A stretch of 64,000 nt of DNA from Heterocephalus glaber (GCF_000247695.1 NW_004624743.1:4264489-4328488); one strand, 5' to 3'. Counted from the stretch's first letter, positions 1 through 12,686 are shown. Numbers and translations are program-made. Notes: generated by a model from the sequence alone, not told the origin.

Positions 1-1639
1 GACCTATATACAAGGTAGAACCAATGAAGAAATAAGTGTCCTATGAGGTAGAAAGAGAGGATGTGGGCCTGGTGTTATCCATGAGCAGAAGGGAGAGGGT
101 CTTTTGCATGGGAGGTGCACCAGTGAAAGCAGTCTGTGAGAAACCACGGGATGTGAACGGGGAATGACCACTGGCTAACACTGGGAAATTAGGTCAGTGT
201 CAGGCTTTAGCAAGAGAGGAGACTCAGGTCATGACTTTGGTGTCCAACTGTGTTTCTCGCTATGCAAAATTCAGGAAGCCTTCAGCCTACTCTTGTTCTC
301 ATGGACAACAGAGTCTTAAGTGTACATGTTCAGACAAATGTAAGATCTCTGCATTAGTTGTTCCCACACAACTTTCTCCTTCCGGATGGCCCATAATTTC
401 TATAAATGAAGAAACTACTTACCCACCACAGTTCTGAGGAGGGGGCATATTCAGAGCCATCTGATCTGCAGCAGAGCCAATTCTTCTGCCTACCTGTTAC
501 ACGTGGCTGAGGGTTCACCCTGGGCTACAAGCTCTCCTACCTGCCCTAGTCCCTGCTTTACAACAATACTCTTCAAGGGTCCACTGCCTTGTTGCAAGCA
601 TATAGCACAGCAAGTGCCCAGTTCACTCTTCAGGGCGGAAGTGTACACAACTAGGAAAGGCAGCTGAAGGCAGAGGGAAGGAACATAAGAAACAAGAACA
701 AGGGTACCCACAAGCCACAAACAATGGCACAGCATCGGGCAGCAGAGGAGCCCAGTGGGTCTCTAGACAATCTGATGGGAAGCATTCTCCTCACTTCTGC
801 TCTTAAGAGGTCTCCACATGCCAGATAGCCTTCATATAATCACTGTTCCTGGGGCCCACTGTGAGCACCGGGGACATGCTTGAAGTTGTGCCCATGTGAG
901 TGGCTCTTCTTCCCAGTATTGAAACAAGGAGAAATGCAGATGTGAAGACTCCTGCATCAACCTTCAGTGGCTGCACGTCAATCTGCCACTGGTTCTTCCC
1001 CCTCGGCACAGTGATAGACTGCTTGCTCTGAGATCCCCACGTCCCACATACTCCTCTCTGTGCCACACAATTGAGTTAAGAAATACTAAGCAAGTTTGGA
1101 AAACTATTTAACAATTACTTATCCATTGTTGTTTACAGACTATAGGGTTCCTCAGAACTGCCAATGAGCTAAAAAGCACACCGGCATTCCCCAGAGCATA
1201 GAATACAGATAGTGATCCCAAAGGTAAGGGAAGAATCAGTCTTGTTAGACTCAGGAAGAGCAATTATTTACTGAGAAATGAAAGAGCCTTTTCAGACGCT
1301 CAAATATTTTATTTTGCATTAATTTGATGAGTTGTCGAAGGTATCTATTCTTCCTTAAGAGTACTTTTGTTGTTGTTGCCTTTCTCACAGTCCAGCATTG
1401 TGGAATATAGAAGATTACTAGGGATTCACTGATGGATTTATTGGTGATGAAACCATCAGGCCCTTCTACACTTTGGGAATAGAGCAAACTATCAACAAAT
1501 CATGGTTTTGCTCTGAAAAATAAACTTTTAAATAAAAATAAAGATATAAAATGGAAGGTAGTGAGCAGCACTAAAAATGTTTTAGCTAAAGGAAGGAAAG
1601 TGAGGAGATAGTCAAGGAACGTGTTACAGAATTTAATTT

Positions 1640-2080
1640 CAGTGAAGACAGTTGGGGAAAGCCGCTCTGGACATTGGTCATGGGCCAAGATCTACCAGGT
1701 AGAAAAGAGGGAGCACTGAGTTTGTCCAGGAGGATTAGGCAGGGAAGTAAACACCAAGGCAAAGACCCAGAGAGCAGGCAGGGCGAGTTCAAGGATGGCA
1801 AGGAGAATGGGGACCAAAGGGGAATCAGAACAGGAAAGGGCAGTGGAGCTGGACAGGAAAGAGAAGACCAAGCATTTCGCTCGTTGTAAAGACTGGTTTC
1901 TACTTCAAGTGCACAAGGAAACCAGGGAGGGTTTTAACACAAACATGACCTATAAAATGTATGTGTTAAGAACATCACTCTGGCTGCTAATTTGAGAGCA
2001 GACTAAGGAAAGATTTAGAGACACAGTGACATTGGAATTATGTCAGAGAGGACAGTGGGGTCTCAGCGATGGAGTGCAGA
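1640..2080 (+). repeat. Ancient interspersed repeat, unassigned family (copy 1)
   Basis: This GC-richer, purine-rich block includes the phrase around 'catcactctggctgctaatt' (1973-1993), preceded by 'gggttttaa' (1929-1937). The same phrase order is common in an abundant old mammalian repeat of the type 'accttgtaggcc...gggttttaagcaggg...atcactctggctgctg'. I cannot give the family name with confidence. The copy is diverged and has no coding content. Confidence 0.45.
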
Positions 2081-3110
2081 GACATGGTCAGAACCTTCAC
2101 ATAGGCGTAATCCCAGAGGATCTGGGAGACACTGAGAGATAACTGCCCTCAGGAGAGAACATGAGCAACAGCATTTGTGGGACCCCCTCTTCATGTGTGT
2201 GTGTGCGTGTGTGTGATAATAAGTATTTTTTCAGCATGGATATATTTTATTATGATAGAAGAAAATGTATTTTTTATGACTATACAGAATTTCTATTTGC
2301 AGAAAACACTGACATATAGAAAATTCCCGCCATAATCAACCACAATGTACAAGTAGCCAAGTGAACCTATTTTTTTTCTATTTTAAAGATAAGAAATGAA
2401 AGGCTTAGCAGTAGATCAATGAATGTAACCTGAAGACTTTACAAAAAAATCAAAGTTCACGTCTCTTGTATCTTTCTGGTTTCAACTCTCTTAATCATTA
2501 CTTTCTTTATCCAAATAAGCTATGCTTATCTTATTTAGAGAAAATCAGAAGCAGCTCTTTTACTTAACACTGAAAGATAATTTTTCAGGTGGTCAAGGGG
2601 GAAAATTTTTTAACTTAGAATTATTCACATTTAAGGTATATCCTAAAAAAAGGAATAAAACCTCCTGAATATCAAAGGCTAACTTATTTACAAACCATAC
2701 ATTGCCTTACATTTCCCTAAACTTACAGTCTATGGTATGATTGCAAAACCATTCAGGAATAGTGGAACAAAATCAATCAAGTTACATTATATAGCCTGAC
2801 ATTGGCAAATACTCGCTCAGTACAATCATGAGCTCCAGATTTCCTGTTAAAATGTAAATGCTGTCCAACTTTCAAATTATTTTTGTATTTTAGTATGTGA
2901 TTATTAGTCTTGATTTACATACTTCTGTTATGATGTTTTATTTTGAAATATACTGCATTACATTTTATGACTCAGCTAACACGAAAGACAAAATGACACA
3001 CAACATATCTAAAGACAAATAGATTTTACAGGTCTTTTAAAAAGATGAAAAATTAAAGTCCTGTCTTCTGAATAGCATTATTCATATTTATGATAGTGCT
3101 TATATATGTA

Positions 3111-3136
3111 TATACATGTGTGCATACACATGTATA
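3111..3136. repeat. Perfect 11-bp inverted repeat
   Basis: TATACATGTGT (3111-3121) and its reverse complement (3126-3136) flank GCAT. It could form a short hairpin or cruciform in AT-rich DNA. No function is implied. Confidence 0.8.
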
Positions 3137-3309
3137 CCTATGAAACTCTATATTATATATTAGAGTGTTGAAAGCACAAGTCATTTTGGAATTATAAGAA
3201 TACATTGCATTGTCCCAATTCTATGATAAAAATTAAGTAAAAAATAAATAATTATAATGCCACTGAAATTCATTAGCAAAAAACAAATCTCTATGATGCT
3301 CAGTGTAGT

Positions 3310-3700
3310 CTATTTCTGACTGCTTTCCAAATCTCTACACTGTCCCCTTCTCTCTAAGTCTTCATTCCCACTTCGCTCCCAACCACCTCCATCTCCAAGG
3401 TGGTGTTCAGGGCTCCCCTCCTGCCTCCAACAGAACCCGTTTTTCGCCAGCAACCATGGAAATTGTTCATGTGCTATCCTGCCCATTGCTCTCCGAAGGT
3501 TTCTTCCACAACTGCCGTGAATGGAAAATCCTCTCTGTGGCCTGCCCCTCACACTGCCTGGCCCTTCTGTGCCCTGTCTTCACCACGCTCTGTGCTCCAA
3601 TCACATCTCCAGCATCAGGGTCTCAGCCTTGCCTCTTGCTCTGAAGCACACAGCGGACAGTCGGACTTCTTCTCTCTCCACTCTTAACGACAATTGCGGG
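3310..3700. repeat. C-rich block, possibly an old L2 fragment
   Basis: This pyrimidine-rich, GC-richer stretch in an AT-rich intron has phrases such as 'cctgcccctcacactgcctgg' and 'ctctgtgctccaatcaca', reminiscent of L2 but badly diverged. Short ORFs in it have no recognisable protein. The call is weak. Confidence 0.25.
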
Positions 3701-3814
3701 GAGTAAACTTCTTCACAATGTCCCTAAAAGCACTCAGATCCCAGGCCTCCACAGTCCCTGTCCTTATTAATACACACCACTGTTGGATATTATGTATTAA
3801 TTCATTATTTTTTA

Positions 3815-4750
3815 ATTGCAATTTTCATTGATATAATTTGGAGATTCACACCCACTTGAAGAAATAAAGCAAAAAGATCTCATGTACACCATAGACGTCT
3901 CCCTTGGTGTTTAACCTTCTCAAGAGTACAGTATAAAACAACCAAAATGTTGTCAACATCATATAATTACGCCAATGTTATTCAGACATCACCAGCTTCA
4001 CTTTTTACTTATGTGTCATTGTGATTAGCTTTATACAAATTTATCAGTTTGAGTATCTTCCTGTGTCCATCCTCATGGTTAACAGGCTGAACAGTTCCGG
4101 CATTACAAGGAAATTCCTCAGGTTGCCCTTCTACAACTAACCTCATCCACCTCCAGCAGACCTCTGGAAACCCCTAATCTATCCATGCTAAGACTTTGTT
4201 GCTTGAAGTGTTCTACAGAGGCAGAAAGAGACAGAGACAGAGACAAAGAGCCTCTTGCAACTGTTTTTTGTTTTTGTTTTAGTTTTTGCTCAGGTAACTT
4301 TCTGGAGATCTAAACTTTTGTGTATATCAACAGTTCCTTCCTTTCTATTGCTGACTAGTATTAGATATGCTTGGGCCACAGTGCTCTGAATCCACCATTC
4401 ACCTGCTGAAAGAAATCTCAGACAAGTATATTTTTTTGGATATTTCATGTGTCAGTTTTTGTATGAATTTTAGGTTTCAATTCTTTTCTTTGTGAGGGCA
4501 GCACTGGCGACTGAACTTAGGGCTTCACACTGGGCTGTGTTCTCAGCTCCCACCTGCCTTTAAAGACAGGGTCTCTCTTGTCACTAAGTTTCCCACCTTG
4601 GACTCAAACTTGTGATCATCCCGTCTCCGCCTTCAATAGGCACGCATAACCGTGCCTGGCTTGAATTTCAGTCTTTATTTCTTTGAGATAAATGCCTAAA
4701 ACTGCAATTGCTTGCTGTATGGTGATGCAAGAGTTCCATTTTATTATCAT
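3815..4750 (-). mobile_element. L1M-type LINE, 3' part, antisense, split by a SINE
   Basis: Read on the plus strand, the order of phrases is that of an antisense mammalian L1M 3' region: 'cattgatataatttggag' near 3829, then 'ctattgctgactagtatta' (4346-4364) and 'ccattcacctgctgaaag' (4394-4411), and after the SINE 'tttgagataaatgcctaaaa' (4682-4701) followed by 'gcaattgcttgctgtatgg'. These correspond to the antisense of the L1 region around the YYxAIK motif. It is old, diverged and non-functional. Confidence 0.7.
4484..4661 (-). mobile_element. B1-dID-like dimeric SINE, antisense, nested in L1M
   Basis: On the plus strand a T-rich tail region is followed by an ID-like half (4496-4555, 'gcactggcgactgaactta', ending 'tcagctccca') and then a 7SL-derived B1-like half (4565-4661, 'agacagggtctctc', 'ggactcaaacttgtgatc', ending 'cgtgcctggc'). 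This order is the reverse complement of a B1-ID dimer (B1-dID), a SINE of non-murid rodents. Short similar flanks ('tgaatttta' left, 'tgaatttca' right) look like a decayed target-site duplication. Confidence 0.65.
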
Positions 4751-6139
4751 TTCCCCATTAGAATGAAAGTCTTGTGACAGCAGTGAATCGATTATTTTGG
4801 AACAGTGCTGTAGCCCAGTGTCCAGAGCGCTGCTTGGTACACAGCAGTTGATGAATGGGCTTCAGATGCTTAGGGAGGATTTTTCCCAACAGCAAAGACA
4901 CTGCTGCTGTGAGAACTGAGGAGAAGTGAGTCTGCAGGACGTCCTTCTGAAAGAGAAGGTAGAGCTGGGAAGACAGGCTGTGGTCCCGGACCCTCCCCCA
5001 GCCAGCCCAAGGGATCTGTTTGAGCCCTGAGGAGCTGAGAAATGAGGCAGGGAGGTGGAGAGACCATGTTCAAAAGGGTTTCTGGAAGCAGCTGCATGAC
5101 TTTCCACCTTTAAGGAACACAGCAGGCCCCAGTATGGCTCAAAGGGCCAGACTGGTCCTGCTCTGTCTGCAGCTCATGGGCACTTTCAGGGCCTAGGAGA
5201 GAAGAGCAGGGACAGAAAGCATGCCATGGAGCAGCCTGTCCAGGTGGGCCTGGGAGCCAGCAGCACTCATTTCCAAGCACATGCTGCACCCTGGCCAAAC
5301 AGTAAGGACCTCTCCATAAGTATTTGTCAAATAGATAATTTTCTGATATGGCTGAGGAATGCTGTAGGGGGAATATGGAAGAAGGTAGGAAGCACAACAG
5401 TAATCTGAAAATCAATGTTACTATTACCAAAAGCTGTAATACCTATGAATTTGAGTACATGCAGTAAAATTTTTTAAAAATTGCATTTGAGATGCCATGT
5501 CTATTCCTTGAGAAATTCCTTACATGAGTGAATCAGATACATAGACGCTCAGGCCTATTAGTACAAATACAGCACCTTCATGAGTACAATACTGTGGCAA
5601 AATTTATTGAACATATTTATGTTTAGAGTTTATTATTCTGCTAGCAACCAAATTGGTTTTAACAAGTAACAGGATAAAAATGAGTGTTCCACTGTTATCT
5701 AAAGTGCTATCTAAAGTAGAAATGTTCAAATACTTTGAGTTTTGTGAACTCAGAATATTTCATTACAAAAAACAGAAAACCTCTGTCTATATTTAGTCTC
5801 TCTGTGCAGATACCTGGCAGCTATGTCTGCCAGGACAATGGTCTTTCTTGGTCTCTAGCCAATCAAGTAAAGGCAGAAAATAAACGTCTTGGAACTCTGG
5901 CTATCACAGATAGATTTGGGGATAACAAAGTTTACTAAGAGTAAGCCAATAGCCTCTTCTGCCCAGATTCCTTCAGTCTGCTTGTTGCAAGATCATTTCT
6001 ATTCTCCTAAACAAAGGAGAATGACACAATTCAGTAAGGTTCTGAGACTGCATGTTTAGTATGGGCATATATAGTATGGGCCTGATGTTCAGTTTCTCTT
6101 TGTCTCTGCTTCGTTTCCTTAAGGCATTGTAATTCCTTA

Positions 6140-6340
6140 CACTATGGTTCTAGAACACTAATTTCCAGCTATGGTTGCACATTAGAATCATCTAGGGAGG
6201 TTTTAAAACTCCCAGTGCCCACAGCACGCCCTGGGCCAATTAAATCCGCATCTCGGTGGTGTAAGCTGCCATCGCTACTTTTTACAGCTCCCCAGGTGGT
6301 TCTAATGTGCAGCCACTGCTGGGAACCAGAGTTTTGGGAC
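6140..6340 (-). mobile_element. MER5A-type hAT MITE
   Basis: Terminal inverted repeats are visible: 'gcacattagaatcatctagg' (6178-6197) at the left and 'gtggttctaatgtgcagcc' (6296-6314) at the right. Between them lies 'ccaattaaatccgcatctc' (6236-6254). This is the layout of the 189-bp MER5A element of the Charlie/hAT group, here in reverse orientation. It is non-autonomous and ancient. A 152-codon ORF that runs through it (6215-6673) is not a gene. Confidence 0.85.
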
Positions 6341-8244
6341 CATTTGTGTCATTTCCACTGCAGTGTTTGTTACCTAGTCAGACCTGGGTCCGAAACAAAA
6401 TCTACTAAATTGGAATCTGTGGATGAGCAAAAGTATCAATGCATTTATTTGGACAGCTGCATGGCTTATATGCTCACCAAGGTACAGAATCTCCAGCGTA
6501 TAGACTTCATTTGCTTCACATTGAGCTTCAAGCTTAACAGTGAGCAGGAAAATCTGGAATCTCAACCCTTGCTTTTGAGGTTAGAGACAAATTTATTCGG
6601 AAGTCTACTTAGAGATCTTTATTTAACCAAGGAAGGTACATGTCTTGCAGGTGTCGGTAATAACTCCAGGTAAAGGTTTACACAGAGGTTTGAACTGAAT
6701 TCCTTATTAGGACAAGTTGATTCTGTAGTGGAAACACTAAAAGAAACCATAAACTAAAGTTGTAAAGAGTCATTTAAAATAATAAGAATAATCTACAATA
6801 AGAGTGTTGAGAGGATTAGTACAGAAAAAGCATAGAGCTCCATACCAAGGCTCTCCTTCCCCCACATAAACATTTTTTCTGGAAAATCAATTGCTGAGTT
6901 TAAAGAGAGGAAAAAATTAAAATCATCAGTCAGTAAGTATTTCTGTTATATTTTAAAACATTAGACAATTAAACATATACAACTCCCTGAAAATTGTTAA
7001 GTGTGGCCTGAAGCACCTCATTTAATTCTAAAAAATATCCTTTTTAGGCAAAAGCTACTAAGAGTTATATATTCCACAGTTTGCAGACACATTATTTCCA
7101 GCACATGACACAATAAAGTTCTCAGTGTTTGCTTAACTGAATTATTGGATGAAAAACCAGAAGCACAGAACCGTTAAATGCTGACCCTTCAACAACTGAT
7201 ACAGGAATGGCTGAACCAAAAACACAGATCTAATCCAGAACTCTTCCACTAAGTGAATTCTTCACCCAGTACAGTTCAGAGATTTATGATACACGGTGAG
7301 TTTGATATACCTGAAGACTATTTGGGAGCTTTTAAATTCCAAGTCATTAAATCCAATGCATTGACCATTCTGAATCAATATGATTAAGGTAGACCAGAAC
7401 TCTGCAAGTTCAGCAAGGACAACCTGCTAGAGAAAGCATGTAACTGCCAAATATGTAATTAATTTCCTCAACAAGGCTTATTGAAACACTGAGTATCACT
7501 GCTAACTCCAGGAAAATTGAAATACATAATTTACAAAAGTGGAAGGACACATGGCCCCAATAAGTATTTGTTGAATGTATCAATCCATTAATCAATAACA
7601 AAGTTAAAAGCAAACTTGTTTACAGTAGTTAGCAGAATATATAAAGCAGCCATCCTTCACAATGGGAAAAAAGGCTAGCAGCCACACTAACTCGCGCTAA
7701 CCCAATAACACAGACAACTTTGTTCAACCAGTCCTCATTGTTTCGTGATTTGGTGGACTCTTAAATCAGCCTTTCTTCCTCCAGGAACAGGAAAGAACAA
7801 TTTCTCTTAAAGCAATTGAAGGCTGTGGAGCTAAATACAGAATGCCTTCAAGAGGAAGATGGGCAGAGTCCTTAGAACGAAGAAATAGACCTTTCTAAGG
7901 CATTGGATTTGTTACTAGGCAACAAATAAAATATGATTAGAATGGCCCAAATACAGCTTCCGGCGAGAAAAAAAGCCTGCTTAAAAATGCCTTTCAAAAC
8001 CCTAACCTTTGGACTATTTTGGTGCTTTGTTTTTCCTATATCTTTTAATGTATACATACATGTATGTGTGGATGGATGTGTATTATACATTATTCCTTGG
8101 CATTTCCAAAACAAGTATAATTTGGTGATTCTATGAAAAACCTAATACTAATCATTATTTTATAAAACACTATTAGCATTAAAAGTTCATCCTCTTTGCA
8201 TTATGATAAAAAGGACATGAAGGCTAAAATCCCAAGCACTGACA

Positions 8245-9065
8245 ACACGCACTGCTGAGAATGTAAAACAGGAGCTCATTCCCAGCTGGTGAGGATGCAG
8301 AATGGCAGAGCAACCATGGAAGGCAGTTTAAAAGGAAGATTTTTGAAAAACTGAAAGTTCTTTAACCATACAACCCAGCAACTGGACTCCTGGTTATTAC
8401 TCAAATGAAGTGAAAGCTTATGGCCACAGAAAACACTGCACGTGAAGTTCACAGAAGCTATATTCATATGACCAAAATGAGAGGCAAACAAGATATTCAT
8501 TGATAGGTAAATAGATAAACAGACCGTTTTTGTATAACTATGCAATGGAATATTACTTAGCAGTGAAAAAAAGAATTCCCAAGGTCTAAAAAGACACAGA
8601 GCAACGTTAACTGTATATTGCTAAGTGAAAATACGAATTCTGAAAAGGTAACAAACTCTATGGTCCCATTTATATGACATCCTGGAACAGGCAAAGCTGT
8701 AGAGACAGTGAGAAAAATCTGTGGTTGTCAAGGACGGGGGCAGGGAAGGAAAGAGTGGATGAAAAAAGTACAGGGGAGTTCTAGGCCAGTGAAACCATTC
8801 TGTGTGATTATGTCATGGCGGGTATATGATTTCAGATATGTTTCAAATTATCCATGACTACAAAATACAAGGAGTGAACCTAATATAAACGACAGACTGT
8901 AAGTAATAAGCTGCGTTACCCTAGTTCAGAGTGGTAATTCGTGCACCGCTGGTGCAGGGTGTCACTGCAGGGAAAGCTGCACTGCAGGGCAGTGGGAGGT
9001 AGGGCTCCTCTTGGCTCCCTGTTTGATTTCTCTGTAAATCTAAAGCTCTTCTAAAAAGAAAGTTT
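8245..9065 (+). mobile_element. L1M-type LINE, ORF2 end and 3' region
   Basis: Phrases run in sense order: 'caaccatggaaggcagttt' (8311-8329), 'caacccagcaactggactcc' (8371-8390), 'gcaatggaatattacttagc' (8542-8561), 'ctatggtcccatttatatga' (8658-8677), then a non-coding tail with 'ggagtgaacctaatataaac' (8871-8890) and 'gctcttctaaaaagaaagt'. These follow the C-terminal L1 ORF2 region and the L1M 3' end. Many frame breaks; no intact product. Confidence 0.8.
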
Positions 9066-9414
9066 GTGCCCTTAAGAAAAATCCAGAAGCATGATAGGTG
9101 ATATTAGTGCTGGCACTCAAAGCAGTTTTTCTAATTTGCAACATATTGACAAAGCAGTTGTTAGACTGAACCTGGCATCCACACAGGTGTCACTCCTTAT
9201 CACGGGGTGTGAAGGTCTTTACCTGTCTAGCTATGTATCAAAACACACTTAGCGTCCTGTCCCACAGAACTTAATTACGATGCTACCTGCAGGACCTTTC
9301 CTATTCTTTTTCCAAATGAAACACTCCACTGCATTAGCACATTTCTCATTTTTATGGCATTTCAGTATAATTTTAATTTTAAAAAACTTTCATAAATATA
9401 TTGCCTGTCATTTA

Positions 9415-9509
9415 CTGTTTTGTTTGTTTGTTTTTGGTACAGGGGATTGAACTCAGGACCTTGCAATTGCAAGGCAGGTGGTGGAACCACTGAGCTAAAT
9501 CCCCAGCCC
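9415..9509 (-). mobile_element. ID SINE (tRNA-derived), copy 1
   Basis: The reverse complement gives the ID body with A box 'tagctcagtgg' and B box region 'gagttcaatccc'. The tail on the minus strand is a (CAAA)n run (9415-9435). An exact 13-bp target-site duplication, 'tgcctgtcattta', flanks it at 9402-9414 and 9510-9522. The intact duplication marks a fairly young insertion by L1-type target-primed reverse transcription. Confidence 0.95.
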
Positions 9510-10024
9510 TGCCTGTCATTTATTATGTAACTGAATATAGAATTTGTCATCTTAGTTTCTGAAATAATCACATTTAGTTATTGAATGTATTCTGTGGCAT
9601 TTTTCATACTTCAGTGTGTGTAGGAGTCAACTGGGATCATTTTGAATTCAATTTCTAACTCTCTTGATGTGAGGTGATGCTTGATAATGTGTACTTCTAA
9701 ACAGCTTTGAGGTGACACCGCTGTATGACCACTCCTTGAGCAGCCAAGGTTCCAGAGAACATTTGGGACACAAAATCGTCATCTGCATGAAAAAAACCCT
9801 AAATATCCAGCAACCCTTAAGAAGGATAAGAGAGCTGTTTTCCTGTTTCTCCTGCCTGAAGAAGCTTCCAGGATAATAGCGCTTTGAAATCTGCTTTCCC
9901 CAAATATAATCCTTTACAATTTCATCTGTAAAGAGGAAGGTTTGGTAACCTTTGGACAGTGAGTAAGCTGCCTATTCAGTGATAATGCTCTCCTGACATA
10001 TGCACCAAAGATCCGGTTCATTTC

Positions 10025-10165
10025 TAGTCTAGGTCCTCAATTTATAAGTCTTCAATTGCAGAAAGGTCAAGTGACTGACTCAAGGTCATTTACCCATTAC
10101 TGTAAAGGTCCGGTCTCAAATCCAGATTTCTTACTCCAAATCCACTCTTTGACCTCAGTTCTCTC
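10025..10165 (-). mobile_element. MIR-like SINE fragment
   Basis: The phrase order 'gaaaggtcaagtgactgact' (10061-10080), 'caaggtcatttaccc', then 'tctcaaatccagatttctta' (10114-10133) follows the antisense of the MIR core and 3' segment. The copy is short and diverged. Confidence 0.5.
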
Positions 10166-11007
10166 TTGCTACTAATAATGCTGTACTCCAGAGAACAGCA
10201 ACCAGTAGTCCAGGACACAGAATCTGAGCTTTGGGTTGAATCTCTTACTCAGGATTGCCATTGTAATTGTTAAGGCTTAAGGCATTGTGGTTGGATAGGT
10301 GAATTAAGACGGAGGAGATTCTGTGGATCAAAACAAGCCTTGAAATTCAGCAAAACTGTGTGAACTTATGAGTTTATCCTGATATGACGTAAGAGTATGA
10401 GCAATAACACTTGGATGTTCCACCATGGAAAATGGGAAAAAGAATCATTTGTTCCTAATCCCTAACCCTGATGGTCCTCTTGAAAGAATTCCAGGACAAC
10501 CACATGTGGAGTCCGAAGCAGGTGGACACTGCCCTGCAACAACTTTACAGGGGAGCCTCACATGCACTGGATCAATGAAAACTTGACATTTTCAGTGGGA
10601 CTTCTAATCATTAAAGACAACTGCCCTTCACATTAGAAAAAAAATGCCTACAAATATACAAAGGATTTTGTGTCATTATATAGATGTTATTCTTTGGAAC
10701 TCTATTTTGGATCTGTAGCTTAAGGGCAGGCCCCCACTTCAGGAGTAGCCCAGGGTGGGAGGGCTAGTTTATGTGTAATATTTAACACTGAGGAGCCTAT
10801 GCCTTCCTTCCATACATTGTCCTTCTGTACCCTCTAAGGGTTTCTTTTAACCTGAGCACTCTGCTGGTACACACTCCCAGTCGCTCCCACTTGGAGCCCT
10901 GCACTACAGGAAAGAGGAAGCTAAGCTGAATTCACCTTGGGCACAACGCCTGTCTCTGAGCACTGCACAACAGCTCATCATGAAACTCTACTCCTTCTTT
11001 CAGAGGC

Positions 11008-11009
<2 letters not shown>

Positions 11010-11051
<42 letters not shown>
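11010..11051. repeat. (TG)21 microsatellite
   Basis: This is an uninterrupted TG/CA run of about 21 units, followed by 'gcatgtgtgg'. It is probably polymorphic. ORFs across it consist of Cys-Val repeats and are artefacts. Confidence 0.97.
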
Positions 11052-11052
<1 letters not shown>

Positions 11053-11079
11053 ATGTGTGGCTGTGTACAAGCAGCTCAG

Positions 11080-11690
11080 AAATGACTTGTGCCGGTTGCT
11101 GGACTTCCTCCCCCTGGGTGCTGCCTCTGCACCCTTATCCCAGGCCTCCAGGAGGAAGCAGGGCTGGAGATACTCTTTGCAAAGGGAGACGTACTGGCTC
11201 GGCGCTGGGCTTCGGGTCTTCCCAGGGCCGCTCTGAGGTGCTCAGGAGCAAGGGCTGAGCAGTGATGAAGAATCCGCCCTGGTCCCTCTGGACCAGGCCT
11301 AGAGAAACCAGTGGTCTCTCTGTTGCTTGGTGATCTGAGCCCTTAGGGACAACCCCAAGCAGTTTAGGTATCGAGCGCAGGGGCGCAGGCTCGAGGCTTT
11401 CCCAGGGACTCTCTGTGCTCTCCCTGAACACAGCTGCTGCTGTGACAGCCTGGGCGCCCAGGACACTGACACTGACTCCAGGGACAGAGCCAGTCTTGCC
11501 TGCCGCTGTCTGAGGGTTCACTGTGGTACTGGTCTCACGTGTTTCCTCCCCAGTCTTCCTACCACACACTGTTTCCCCTCTGATCAACTTTCTATCCTTC
11601 CTGCAGCACCCAGCAACCTCGACAAGGACCTTTCTGAGACCTCAGCCTCCATAGCGGCCTCCCAGCCTGCTGGGTCCCACCCCACCTGTC
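11080..11690. other. GC-rich intronic block without a recognised gene
   Basis: This stretch is much richer in G+C than its surroundings. CpG sites occur at 'ctcggcgctgggcttcggg' (11197-11215) and 'gagcgcaggggcgcaggctcg' near 11374. The two neighbourhoods (11197-11237 and 11374-11417) look like a diverged duplication, each ending in 'tcccaggg' followed by 'ctctg'. A 150-codon minus-strand ORF (11135-11587) has no recognisable domain. It could be repeat-derived, leading into the LTR at 11690. Confidence 0.4.
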
Positions 11691-12106
11691 ATGGTTTGGT
11701 CCCGGAATGGCCCCTAGACATCCAAGGCTGGAGGCTGATCCCCCAGGCAGCTATGTTCAGAGACAGGGAGGGGACTGGATCCAGAAGGCTCCACCTCCTC
11801 AGTGGAGGAAGGCACTGGCGGATCCACAGCTCACTGGGCTCCTGGGAAGGGGAGCCTAGATGGAGGGGTAACCCTTGGGTGTGCCTTGGAAGAGCATATT
11901 TTGTCCCCTGCCCATTTCTCTCTTTCTCCCACCCTTCCCTGGCTCCTCTGCCAAATCCTTCCACCATGACGTTCTGCCTCCCCACAGGCCAGAGGGACAG
12001 GGCCAAGTAACCATGAGCTGGTGTCCTGAGCCAAATGAATCATTCCTCCTTTGAGCTGTTTATCTTAGGGATTTTGTCACGGTGAAGAAAAGCTGACTAA
12101 CACACC
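11690..12106 (+). mobile_element. MaLR-like LTR (solo)
   Basis: It starts with 'catggtttggtcccggaatg' (11690-11709) and ends with 'gattttgtcacggtgaag' then 'aaagctgactaacacac' near 12088-12105. Inside are 'ccttccaccatgacgttctg' (11957-11976) and 'ctgagccaaatgaatcattc'. These are the opening, middle and closing phrases of a MaLR-type LTR family. The same phrases recur in other copies at 34222 (reverse), 48725 and 60110. No internal viral sequence is seen. Confidence 0.65.
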
Positions 12107-12686
12107 ACATGTGTGATCTATATACTCATCCGGGCTTCTGTGAAAAACCTATCACAACAGGATTTATTTATTTAGCTTTTAAAAATAAACAGGAACAGGG
12201 ATACCAGAGAGAAGTACAGATGACAGGCTTGCTGAACTTTCAGATATTCACATTAAAATGCCAACAAATAAGGAGGAGGAAACTGGCTCCTAGAGATGAA
12301 GTGTGGATAATATTCTTTTTTAGGGGTATCATCTCTGAAACTAATCACCAGAATACTTCCTGGGAAGCTTGGAGAATGTAGCTCTAGGAAGAATAGAAAA
12401 GAGACAAATCCAATTTAACATGAAGAGCAATATTTTGCAAATAGAGCTGAGTATTACAGAAAAAGGCTAAGTGGTAGATTAGGGGCTCGGCATGGCACTG
12501 GGAGGATTGAAACACAGTCTAAAATCCCTCAGTAAATGACATGGTGCATTCAGTGGGAGAGGAGCTGCATTCATCAAATGCCAGGGCTCCTTGCTGCTGA
12601 AAGATTCCAGGATTCTACTACACACTGGAATGATAATGACAAGCGCACTTCAGACCCGTAACTGTAAGAGCACGATGGTAGGAAGA

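Noticed and set aside
6215..6673. 152-codon plus-strand ORF
   Set aside because: It starts inside the MER5A element and has no recognisable protein features.
10980..11258. Cys-Val-rich ORFs at 10.9-11.2 kb
   Set aside because: They are translations of a (TG)n microsatellite.
11135..11587. 150-codon minus-strand ORF
   Set aside because: It sits in a GC-rich block with low stop density; opposite-strand ORFs overlap it; no domain.
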